NCBI RefSeq assembly: GCF_002234675.1
Contig: NC_019867.2
Span: 23,163,042-23,227,041, forward strand
Source: Oryzias latipes
Taxonomy: Eukaryota; Chordata; Actinopteri; Beloniformes; Adrianichthyidae
Direction: 5' to 3'
DNA: 64,000 nt
The notes below the pieces were generated by a model, which searched no databases, was not told where the DNA came from, and saw only the letters and a list, made by a program, of their open reading frames with translations. Positions 12,066 to 22,900 of this stretch are shown in pieces. The translations under genes were made by a program, and so were the position numbers. The stretch's first letter is position 1, and each line of letters opens with the position of its first letter.

Positions 12066-12475
12066 CTACGTTCACACAGGGAACCCATGTTAAAGCAAAC
12101 ACATCCTATGAAAAGTCTATGGAAATGCATGTTTATGCACGTTTCAGTGTTTAGTGAACTTTTAAGTCAGTTTTCCAGTTCTACATACAAAACGCGCTGC
12201 TGTTGAATGAAAAATTGATCATTAAGAAATTATTAACTGTGGTTTGTGTTGAGCCGGAGTTATATGACATCAAGTCTTTTATACTTTGGAAAATAGCTGT
12301 GAATGAAAAACCTCAAGCAAGATTAGCACCACTTGCACATTTTGGATTATGCCTCTTCCAAATATCAGTATATGCTCTAGTATTGGGTAGCACCAGTCCA
12401 GTGTGAACACCATATGCTAAAGGTGCGTTCAAGAACCCGCGTTCAGCACATTCTTGAACGCCCAATCACATGCCC
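12066..12475. repeat. Candidate MITE with GTTCACAC ends
   Basis: CTACGTTCACACAGGG near 12068 and CCAGTGTGAACACC near 12400 are inverted with respect to each other, as in several fish hAT-like MITEs. GGTGCGTTCAAGAACCCGCG follows. The boundaries are not firm. Confidence 0.4.
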
Positions 12476-13688
12476 TATAAACAGCATGTCTGTTGGTGTG
12501 ATGAGACTCTGTGCCTCCAAATTAATCAAAGGCTTTTAAGTCAGTGGTTGTGGTTTACTTAAATATTGTCACAAATACTTTTTAGTTTCCATGATGCAGG
12601 CTGCATTGATGCAGATATCAAAGCAGACTAAATTGGCATGAATTTAGTTATTGAAACTATTTAACTATTGAAACTCTGTTTCTTTTCCTTTTTTTTTCTA
12701 AAAAATAGAAAAGACGTAACAGGAGGGAAAATCTTACAGCTATAAAGATATAAAATCCACAAATCCAGGTTTTATTACATCTTTTGGTTAAATCAGCGAG
12801 TATTACCAACAGCTTAAATGATAGTGAAGCCAAAGCATCTCTAGTGTCTTGGTTAAAGTTTCCCTGGCATCCACATGGACTGGTAGACATCTGTAAATTG
12901 TCACAGCTGTGATCCTTGAGCTCACACAGATAAGCATAACTGGGTGAGCCAAAGAGCCGGCAAACTCGAGCCCTCTCCTCCATGTTTGTGGAGAAAGACC
13001 TATTAACATATTTTCTGAAACGAGCTCCTGCTCCTGCAGCTGCGGTTGCAGTTTGAGGTAGACTCTGGAACCCTGTCGTGAATCCTGACCTCAGCTAAGC
13101 AGCGGTTTCCACCAGAAAAGAGGAGAAAAGAAAATTGTATTGGTTAAAGATTTAGTCAGTTAAATATCAAGGTTTTTTTTTTTTACACTAATGTGAGAAA
13201 CCTATGGGAGCAGTGTATTTATACTTAAAGCCCTCTAGATTTTTCAATTTCCTTTTTGAGTTTTAGTGTTTATATTTATACACTATGCAAAAAAGAAGTG
13301 CAGCTCCATTTGTCCTGAACTCATGACCTAGCACAGTTGAAGAAATGTTTCTCTTCAGCCAAATCTGTCAGTTCATCCAAGGATTTAGATTAGCTTTACA
13401 ACTGGCCGTTTCTACCCTGGCTTTGTCATTGTTTATGTAATAGAATACAACTCCAGCTCAAATAATGAATTCATTAGTGTAAATCTTCAAGATATTCCTC
13501 CAGCCAAGTATAAAACCTTTTTGGAATAAAAAAAACAAACAAATCACCTAATTCGAGTCAATTTTATGTCAGTCCAATGACCATCATGTTTAAGACCAAC
13601 GCTATAGAACATTTCCAATGAAAATCTTGTTTTTGGTTAATTTAACATTCTCATTATGGAGCACCCAGAAAATACCCAGAAATACCCA
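12476..13688. other. Intergenic, no supported gene
   Basis: Overlapping minus-strand open frames occur at 12983-12657 and 13009-12803, but neither resembles a known family nor joins neighbouring exons convincingly. The rest is AT-rich. Confidence 0.4.
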
Positions 13689-14231
13689 GAAAATTGCATT
13701 TCTGGGTATTTCTTTAATAAAATCGTTGTAAATCAGCAACAGACGAAAAAAATGCAGTTGAAAAAAAGCTTGTAGCAGTGACGTAGGTACTACAATCGGC
13801 AGGACACAAGCGCTTTGCTCCGCTCAATTCCAATGCATTCACTTGTACACTACTAGATCCATGTATGTCTTTGTTTTCCTCATCTGGGCTGGCATCTGGA
13901 TCGAACTGCACAGCGGGATGGCTCCAATATCGCTCCCCATTTTTGTTGCGTCGGTAATGTTCGCTTGGGGCTGTCACGGGCTGTAGGCTAATGGAAGAGC
14001 GTGTAAATAGATTGATGATGGGGAATGGAGGCAAGCTTACTTCACGCCAACAGTTCTGCCCACAACTCAGACACAAACTTCTGATGAACTCCTGCTGGTC
14101 TGCAGAAACCATGTCCTAGAAAACTACACGTTTTTAGATTTTTGGATAAAAAAATTGCATAATCATAACTTAAAGACCACTAGGAAAGCTTTTAAAATAG
14201 ATCAAAAGAGGATCGGAGGGGGACTTTTATG
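13689..14231 (+). mobile_element. Family A MITE, copy 2
   Basis: It carries the same internal blocks as the other copies (TTGCATTTCTGGGTATTTCT, the ACGAAAAAAATGCAG block, the clustered GCATCTGGATCGAACTG block, GTCTGCAGAAACCATGTCC). It lacks the left terminus, starting at repeated ACCCAGAAA units, and ends GGATCGGAGGGGGACTTTTA. Confidence 0.7.
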
Positions 14232-15163
14232 ATTTTCTTTCCTTTGTGTTTTTTTTAACAGATTTATATTATTAAAAAGAAAAAGTATCGTTTTTCACTG
14301 GAAAATAAAAGCAGCATTTCATTGGTGTAAAATTCTAACAAGTTTAGATGAAATTTTCCTTGCTCTTCCCATTTTCACTGCAGTTTTCTGACACACTGGG
14401 GCATGTTTATCTGTTGACAAACTGTGAGCATATGTTGTCATATAACTCGTGGGAAGATTAAATGAATTCACTAGTCCTCTTGTCCCACAACTCACTTCAA
14501 TTAGAGATGCGTGTCTTTGCACTCCATGACAAATAGAACTTTCTGAAACCCAGAGTGGGGTAACCAAAACAAAGATGAGATTCACTCTCCCTCTGCCACA
14601 GAGCTGAATTCTGGACATGGGTGCGTCAGTTTTTTTCGGGGGGGGGGGGGGGGATAAATTCCAAGCTTGTTTATGCTGTTCCAAAAATCAACTTAATACA
14701 AATGAGGAACAAAGGACAAAGCCATCATTTACCATGCCCCCTCGGCCATATAATTACAGGGATAGCCAGGACCCATATAAACACAGGAACTAAAGCAGGA
14801 AACACAGACGATTCAATATAGAAGCCGCTTTTGTAGTCCAGTTCTAAGAATAGTGTCGACTGCCAAAGATGACTCTTCTGAATCTGAAAAATCCTATGAG
14901 ATTTGCCTCGTGGGATTCAATTTATGACAGTATAAATATGGGAATGTGGTTATTTTTCTGGTGTGTTTCACACATTAGTGACACATTATCCTAAGTGCAT
15001 CACCTCTAGTTCAAACCTCAACCTACCAGCATTCCCTTCCAACAAACAAACAAAGCCTGGACTTAAATAACCCCCACAGGAGACTTCCACTTTACAACAC
15101 AAGAAAGTCACAGCAGGTGAATAGCAGTAACTGAATCCACCACTGTCAACTTGTGTCTGAAGT
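14232..15163. other. Region downstream of the small-gene candidate
   Basis: It contains a G-run at about 14638-14653. It would hold the 3' UTR of the minus-strand gene ending at 15164, but no canonical AATAAA was seen on that strand close to the stop. Confidence 0.4.
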
Positions 15164-16309
15164 TTAAATCGTGACTTCCTCCTGCTGCTCCTCCTCCAGG
15201 GGCAAATCCTGGGATTTACCGTCTGAATGAGTAGAAAAACGTAAAGCAAAACCCTCACTTGTGTCCAATGTGGTTCTTATTTCTGCAGTTTGGACTCTGC
15301 GTGCCTTTCTCACACTCTGTAAGGTGCTGTAACATCAAAACAACACTTAGAAGCCCATGAAGATTTAGGTCAGAGTTGGAAAAACTTAAGAAAAGAAGTC
15401 ACAACTGTCACAATTTTATAGGTATAAAAACAGGGACAGAAAAATGACTAAACATGGGGGTTTTAAAGCAAACAAAGCAGATTTTAAAAGATCCCAACAT
15501 GCTTTAAAAGTTATAAACTAAACTAAACTCTGGTTTATCTTTATTTTCACATATTTTCTTTTTTTTATTATTATCTAATATTAACAGTTGTTGACTTAAA
15601 ACTACATAAATGGCAACATGTACGACATAACACGGAAGCTGGTAAAACACTGATTTACCCCCTTAAGAAACCCGAGTCATTTTATGCACTGTCCTGTCCA
15701 GTTTGCTAGCAGGACAGACGCCGAACTCAATTTGAAAAGCCGCACCTTAAAAATCTAACTGCTCCAGCATCGATTTCTTTATATGCAATGCCAGTTTTTA
15801 AAACTCGTATAGGAGAAAACTTGAGTTTCCATGTATTCGGGTATAATTTTATCATTTAAAAACAACTTTAAACGTCAAAAACAGCTAAATGTTTGACAGA
15901 GTTCAGGTTAAATGTCACCACTACTGTCCGTTTGTGTCTAGCTAGAAAGAGTCAGCAAAAGTGTCTATAAAATTAATTTAAAGATAGCTAAGATTTATTT
16001 TATACATCCGACAGAAGCCAAAATTACTACTTGGGTATTCATTTTCTTGAAATAACTTTTGTCGAGAGTTTTTTGGGGGAGAAGCTAGCGAATAGGCAAA
16101 TATCTATTTAACTGAAAGTTTTACCAATGGAGTTCGTAGCTTGGTCCCTGCATGTGAGCACGACTCTGAACAACGCTGGATGAAAAAGCTTATGAATTAT
16201 TTCCGTAGCAAAACGCATGTCAACTTACTTTCTGTGCAACGCATCCCACCACGAAAAAGAGACATGTTGTCATCAAAGCATGCGCCCCAAGCGACGTAAT
16301 ACAACTCAT
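15164..16309 (-). CDS. Candidate two-exon gene for a small secreted protein (77 aa)
   Basis: Not recognised as a known family. Exon 1 (16309-16229) codes 27 residues forming a signal peptide: MSCITSLGAHAL, then a hydrophobic core TTCLFFVVGCVA, then QK. It ends at a consensus donor (AAA|GTAAGT). Exon 2 (15316-15164) follows an acceptor TTACAG in phase 0 and reads 50 more residues to TAA. The predicted mature part starts basic (KSVRKARRVQTAEIRTT) and ends acidic (DLPLEEEQQEEVTI). There is no second membrane segment, cysteine framework or glycosylation sequon. The RKARR stretch is a potential proprotein convertase site. A second acceptor 10 nt upstream would change the frame and give 50 residues in total. 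The gene is divergent from golga3 and has a CpG-rich segment just upstream. A purine-rich repeat could mimic the acidic tail, so this remains a prediction. Confidence 0.42.
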
Positions 16310-16460
16310 TTTCCTAATTGTTCCTCTTCAGTGCGACGCGCCGAGAGCAGTGTCCCGCTCCTCTGCTTCTCTCTCATTCACCTGAAGTGTCGGGGGCGCG
16401 CTTCCATCGCTCATGGGCGAACAAGCGACTGGACAGCTGAGCAATCCGACCCTTGACTTT
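16310..16460 (-). promoter_or_regulatory. CpG-rich promoter-like segment of the small minus-strand gene
   Basis: A local CpG cluster (GCGACGCGCCGAG, GTCGGGGGCGCGC) stands out from AT-rich surroundings and lies directly upstream of the candidate start codon at 16309. This suggests a promoter and short 5' UTR. No TATA box is evident. Confidence 0.4.
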
Positions 16461-18929
16461 GCTCAGACTCTTTTGATTTTGTTTTTGTTCTTTTTTTCAC
16501 GCTTGTCTTTATTTTCCAGTTTCAATAAATTAGAAAAATGCCAAATTTGGTATACTTAAATATGCAGTTTGCAGGGGATTAGTCACAGTTACATTTCCTC
16601 TCTGAATGAAAAAAAAATCACCTTATAAAAATGCAGAACATATGGGAAGAATTGTCTAAATGTGGTAAAGTTGTCACGAAGTTAATTTTACATTTGGTGC
16701 CTCATACTACTCTGCCACATTTAGACTAGTTAGGCACATTGTTATAAAATTGAAAAAATAAATATGAACAATCTCAAAATAGTTTTAATAAAATATACTT
16801 TTTAATATTAGCTTTGGCAGATTTATACAAAAAAGCAACAAAGTCAAAACTGTTTTCTACAGCAATCATAAGCTGTTTGTTTTTCTAACTTTTTGAATCA
16901 TTTGTCTTATAGGGGAATACTGTACATAATAACATCAGTATTGTCAAATACATCCATAAATAGTTAAATAGACAGCACAAGTTTTAGAAATATTGGATAT
17001 TGATTGATATCAGTTAACACTTCTTTAACAATGTTTAAATCTGTGAAAGCATTGTAGATCCTAAATCTGTTATACACATGAACCTTTTTATTACTTAAAC
17101 ATTACTTTTTACTCTTAATATTTTAAAAACCTTGTATTTTATTTTTAGTTGAGTCATATTACTCTGATGTTATCCTACTACTTATTTGAGTACATTGTTT
17201 CATAATGTAATCAACACTTTACATTCCGTTTTTCATTTAAGTTTAATTCAATATTTATTTGTAGTGTAAACTGTCCTCACTTACATTTAATTTTTCATTT
17301 TTATTTGTTTAGTGAACTTTACAGAAACCCGAAGGTAGAAGAATCACCCTTATTTTCAAACAGGAAGTAGCTGTTCGGACCATCAAAATACATTTTTTGT
17401 TGTCAAAGTTGTTTAATATTAGACAATCTGTTTTCCTTTGACATTACTGCATGACGTGTTGAAGACAAAGGTCATTTTAAATATCAAGGTTTGTAAACCT
17501 CAAGGTAGTAAACCTCTAACCATTGTCCCTGACAATAAAGCAAGAAGTGTTCTTGTGTCTCAGTTTATTTTACACTATTTTTCTATATCATTATGAGTTA
17601 GAAAACTGTCTAATCTGACTGCATTTACCATGCAAACATACTGTAGTGTGCAGCAGGTAAAATTTATTTTAGAACTGCACCTTATTTGTTCAGAAAAATA
17701 AAATAATGTGAAAACAATTTTTAAATTGCACTTTATATACATATATGTACATTTAGATAACATTTTTGCACAAGTTAATAGCTAAATGTGGTACCTTTGT
17801 GTTTCCACTTTTTCAGCATAAAAAAGATTGAAGGACCAGTAAAAAACGTTTTTCTTTCAGTCAACATTGGTGCAGCCAGCTACATTAAAGAAGATCTCCT
17901 CTAAACCAGTTGAATTGAAATGTTGAAACAATTTGGTTTTAATTCCCAATTTATCATTGCACAATTGGCTGGTAGAAGCCAAAGTGATGTAGCACTTACT
18001 GGTATTTTAACTTAACCCCTGATTTCTTGTAGGCAAATCAGAGGATGTGTGTAATCTGAAATTAAGACCCTACAACATAAATCTTTAGTCACACAATACC
18101 AAAAATGTTTAAACAAAATACACTGAGAAACTTTACACAGTAGTATTTCCTCTGCCCATAGGAGTGTCAGTAAAAAAAGACAACAACAACAAAAATCACA
18201 ATTTTACTCAAACGATTTTAGACCTACTGATGGTCCAGCTACTGGATCATATCAAATAGTTACTGTTTGGGCGTACAGTGGTCTTGTTGTGATTGTTTGA
18301 AGCATCATGTTCAAGGTTTTCTGGCATGTCCAACAACCCTGAATCCCTCTCATCCTAATGCTTTCAGACATTCAAATGGACTTTGTATTTGCTTTATTTC
18401 TGTAAAAACACATTATACTCCAGAGTTTGAACCTCTTTTTTTTTAAAATTAAACATCAACCCTTTAACGTTCAGAAATTGATGTCAAGTAAATTTTACAA
18501 AATGGTGAAAACATAATTATCCTATGTGTTACTTTTTAGCTTTAATTTGTATTTTTCAAATATTTGTAAATAAAATCCCAATATGTTTTTTAACCAGAAT
18601 AATGAATCGAGAATCAGGCTTAAATTGACTATCTTATTACTAGGATTTGATTTGATTTAGTGCAACAAAAGTAGACTTCATTAACTATGTGGACTGTCCT
18701 ATAATAACACACAGCTGCTGGTAAACTGCACAGCAGGAACGCAGGACGGAGCTGTTCGATCACCGCAGTAAAGCATCAGAAACATCCTTCAGATCATATT
18801 AAAATTGATGTAAAATCATAAATTTCCCCCAAATGATTATTTCATATAAAAAAATGTTTTTTAATTGGAACTAAGTATGAGATTTATTGATAGATTATAC
18901 ATATACATCCGAAACTATTCATTTTTGTG
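16461..18929. other. Intergenic spacer between divergent genes
   Basis: This is AT-rich DNA without long open frames or recognised repeats. A short GC-richer patch at 18712-18775 precedes the golga3 5' exon and may belong to its promoter. Confidence 0.45.
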
Positions 18930-19008
18930 CTTTTTGTTTCTAGCCGGACGAATTAGGGAACGGATACAAAACAGCCACGTAGTAAAAAGGCGAAGCTGTA
19001 AAAAAAAG
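18930..19008 (+). promoter_or_regulatory. golga3: Probable non-coding first exon of golga3
   Basis: A strong donor (AAAAG|GTAAGC) ends at 19008, and the next acceptor (TTTTTTAG at 19781-19788) opens the exon that carries the start codon. The transcription start is not visible; the lower limit is inferred. The region has no TATA box. Confidence 0.5.
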
Positions 19009-19932
19009 GTAAGCGTTTCATATCTGGGCCTCATTTAGCTTAACTGTCATTCTTTAATTCGTCTATAACATGGTGACACAGTTGTGTCGTAGTGGGTATT
19101 GTTCCGGAATTACCTGAATATTTTAAGATTGGACTCTTCCGATCTCACTGACGAATAGCCACCTAGCATATAATTCTTCTCTTTGAAAACAGAGCTAGCC
19201 GTTTCGTTAGCATTGCTAGCTACTGTTAGCCATAAGGCTACCGTGTTTACAACATTATCTACCATTGGGTGGCGTAAGGAATCCTAAACTAACGCGAAAC
19301 ATTTACAGTAACTGCTTGCAATTATTATTTTGGTTCGAATTGTTGTTGTCCGTAAAAGCCCCACATCTTTCAAGCCCATATGGAATCCGGAGGTTAGGAC
19401 AAGTCAGGTGTACGTGTACCCTCGGTAGCAAAGGTGAGAGTTGGCATTTGTAGGACTACACCATGACATGCGGAAGGCTCTTGAATACTTCAGTTGGAAT
19501 TGCTTCTAGCAAGCCAAGAGTGTAACCATTGTTGTTTTCCTTACTAACTTTTTTTAATAAGTATTTTATTTCATGAAAAACAACGCATTACTTTCTCATT
19601 TACAAATTCAGCGTGGCTATTGCATTATAAGCTTTATTTTAAAAGATTTAATCCACTTAACTGTCAAGCTTTGTCAGCGGCTTGACTTCAGCTTAAGTTT
19701 AAAAGAGGCTATGTTGTTACATAACAGTAATAATTGGACAGCAAATGGCACATTGGTGATATATGTGTTCTTTTTCTTTCTTTTTTAGTGGTCAGAATTC
19801 AGGAGCATCCCTGAGCACTGGGGTGCTGAGAAAGGCAGTGTGCCTCCCCGGAGATGATTTTATAGAGCACCTGCAACAGAGTGCTATTTTTCATTAACGG
19901 AAGTGAAGCCTGGTTAGTCGTTGGCGGTTCAC

Positions 19933-22900
19933 ATGGAGGCCAATTATCAAGATGATCATGTTAGGAAACCCAAAGAGACTGAAGCTCAGATTCTGGCATG
20001 TGAAACAGAACATAACGTTGAACTGGAGAACACACAAACAACAAGCAATAATCTTAATGGTAAGTTCATTTTTCTAAATGTTTTTGCTTGAAATCCCATT
20101 GGCTGAGTGGGCTCCTCCTGCACACACACTTTCATTAGTGCGGCTCCTATCCCTCAGTAAAGCTGTAAGGTTGTAACCTTAATGAACTTGTGTTTTATAG
20201 ACCTTTCATATATGACAAACATGTGCCGCATTCCTGCACACCAACATTCCTTTGCTTTCAATTACAAAGCTACTACCTCCTAATGTGAAATTTGTAGTCT
20301 TTCATGCGTGACCTGTTTTGCTGTGCATTACAAAGGATGGGGGGTTTACTGCCGCATGTAAATGAAACATGTAGAACAAAATTGGAACAAGTTATAATAA
20401 GAAAGCAATGATTAAATGCCACATCAAGGAAATATGAAGCAAATTTAAAATAAAATCAGAATAGATATTTTTTCCCTCATCTTTCTTTAGACCAAAAAAT
20501 AACCCCTCAAGTTTTCGTTACACCAACCACATAAAGACCCGCTCTGACCGTAATTTCTGGACTGTAGAGTGCACCTGATAATAAGCCGCACCCATTACAT
20601 TTTTAAAGGACAAACCATTTTGTACAAACATAAGCTGCACCTGTCTATAAGCCGCATGTGCCCACATTGAAACATGTGTTGTAGAATGAGGATGTGTATA
20701 GGCTGAAACCGCATGTGTGTGTAAGAAAGAGGAGGGAGCGAGAGCACGCAGCAGAAGTGTGTTGGGGGTGCGCATTCATGTTTGATATACAGAGTGATGG
20801 GGAACTGTAATAAAAGAAGGTTTCCCCCAGAAGAACGGTGAATGATTCTTTATTAACCCGCTCTGGAGGCTCTGAGGGTCCGAACAGGGAAGTGAACCCC
20901 GAAGGATGATTTGCCTTTGGCTGAGAGGATCTCCCCTGCATTTTCCGACCACCGTCAGGAAAAAAAACAAGTAATCGCAGGAAAGGTTCAGGGTAAACCA
21001 GAACACATGCTATATTTACAAAGAAAGACGGTACACAGAAAGAGTTTTCAAAGTTTTAATAATATACCTGAGTTTTTCTTTCCAAACAGTGCCTGTGACG
21101 TGGCAGTAACATGGCAGCAATATGGTAGTAACAAGCACTAAAAGGGCTGGTTACAAAAAAACATACCGAATATAGTCACTGAGAGCAGCAGTAACTTATA
21201 TGCGCAAAGACGTGTGCTGCGCTGCGCAGCGCGTGCGCCGGAAATTTTCTTCCACAACAGTGACACACCGTAACACAACACTAACAGGGCTGGTTTAAAT
21301 AAACATAGACGTAAAGGCGGCAAGTGGCTCAGGCGGCAGAGCAGGTAGTGCAGTAACCGAAGGGTTGGCGGTTTGATCCCCGCACTTCCCAGCCAGTTGT
21401 TGTATCCCGAGTGCGGCTCGTCTGCAGCTCAACACTCGTCCAGGGGATGGGTCAATGCGGACAATAATTTCCCCATTGCGGGATAAATAAAGTAAACTTT
21501 TTTTTTTTTAAGTCACTGAGAGCTTTCTTCATCTTCCTCCTGTGCACCGAAACCATGTGTTAACAGCTTAGCTTGTTCCACCCCTTTTTGTTGTGTTTAT
21601 TTTGTGTGACTGCGGTTGTCAAGGAAGCAATGCAGCGACCAAAGGAGGCATTGCCTTGTGCGCTAGGTGATGACGCAGCCTCGAGTGAGGAGATGCAGAG
21701 GAGAGGAAAAAAAGGCTGTTCTGCTGTATGTGCGCTCTCTGAGTTTCAAACATTGGGCTGTACTAACAGTTTGGTCCGAGCAAAGAAATAAAAGGCTACT
21801 AGCCCCGTTCAAGAGCAACAGTGTCCCGTCTGATTAGTTACCATTTGCGTCCCGACCGGGACCGGACCGGAAATAACAGCGGTTTTCGACTACAGTCTGA
21901 AGCCTGAGGCTGGAAGGTAACTCATGGAAGTCTTCCTCCTCAGTGTCCGATTGGAATAGCGTCAGATATTCTTTGCCACACACTCTCTGTGTCTCCTTTG
22001 TTGTTGCTGTCAGTGTCACTCTCATCCTGAGGCAAATTCACTCCTGAAGTTGCGCTGTCCTCTCCGTCACGCAGTAGACCGGTTTTTCCAAACCCGTTGG
22101 TGATGGTGGATATTTTCACACTGCTTTTAACAATTGCTTTTAACTTGAAAGCTGCGTTATATGCATTTCTTCTTGCATTTTCCATGATGAGGGTCTGTTC
22201 GTGCTATTCATTCACAAAGCAGGAATTTACATTAAACTTGCGTCTTCCTTGACACATATACTGTGTTCCCCCTGACTTTTACCCTTTCTGCTCGAGGGCC
22301 CCTAGCTGCATAAAAAGAAAAAGAAAAAATGCATAAATTAGCTGCATCATTGAAAGCGTGCGACAAAAGTAGTGGCTTATAATCCAGAAATTACGGTCCG
22401 TTTTTGATGTTTTTAACTGTTAATGTTGCTTCCATCCATCCATCCATCGCAGACAAAAAAAATGCAGGTTGAAAAAGCTTGTATTTGTTATGTAGAAAAT
22501 TCTCTGATGCTCCGATGCATTTACTTGTAGACAACTATATCCATACATGTCTTTATTTTCCCCATCCGTGCTGGCACCTGACTCAAAACTGTACAGCTGA
22601 ATAGCTCCAATATAACTCGTCGTTTCTGTTTTACTGATAATGTTGGGTCGGTGGTGTGAGGGGCTATAAGCTAGTGGGAGAGCACATGAACAGATGGATG
22701 ATGGGAAGAGTGGGGGGCTTACTCCATGCCAACAGTCCCACACGCAACTCAGAGGGGAATTTAGTTGTCTGCACAGAAAGGTAGTCCATCTCACTTTAAA
22801 AAACTTTATCACAATAACAGACCCACATTCTTTGAGATGACACTCTTGTTAGGATAATATGTCATGAAAAGTTAGGTGTTAACAAACGATTCTGCCTAAG

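Noticed and set aside
12657-13009. Cys-containing minus-strand frames considered as an exon of a secreted protein
   Set aside because: The two frames overlap, neither shows a domain pattern, and joining to the small-gene exons gives unconvincing sequence.
15223-15258. A 36-bp intron inside the last exon of the small-gene candidate (GTGAGG to ATTCAG)
   Set aside because: Too short for a vertebrate intron, and the frame reads straight through it without a stop.
14986-15258. Minus-strand frame with a signal-like start, 90 codons
   Set aside because: It overlaps the small-gene exon in another frame and its sequence is Ser/Arg/Cys-rich without any family pattern.
16217-16456. Plus-strand 79-codon frame over the CpG-rich segment
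   Set aside because: No family resemblance; the minus strand offers a signal peptide and a consensus donor over the same bases.
21318-21390. Possible functional tRNA gene
   Set aside because: A and B boxes are present, but the acceptor stem and T arm do not fold as a tRNA and a SINE body follows.
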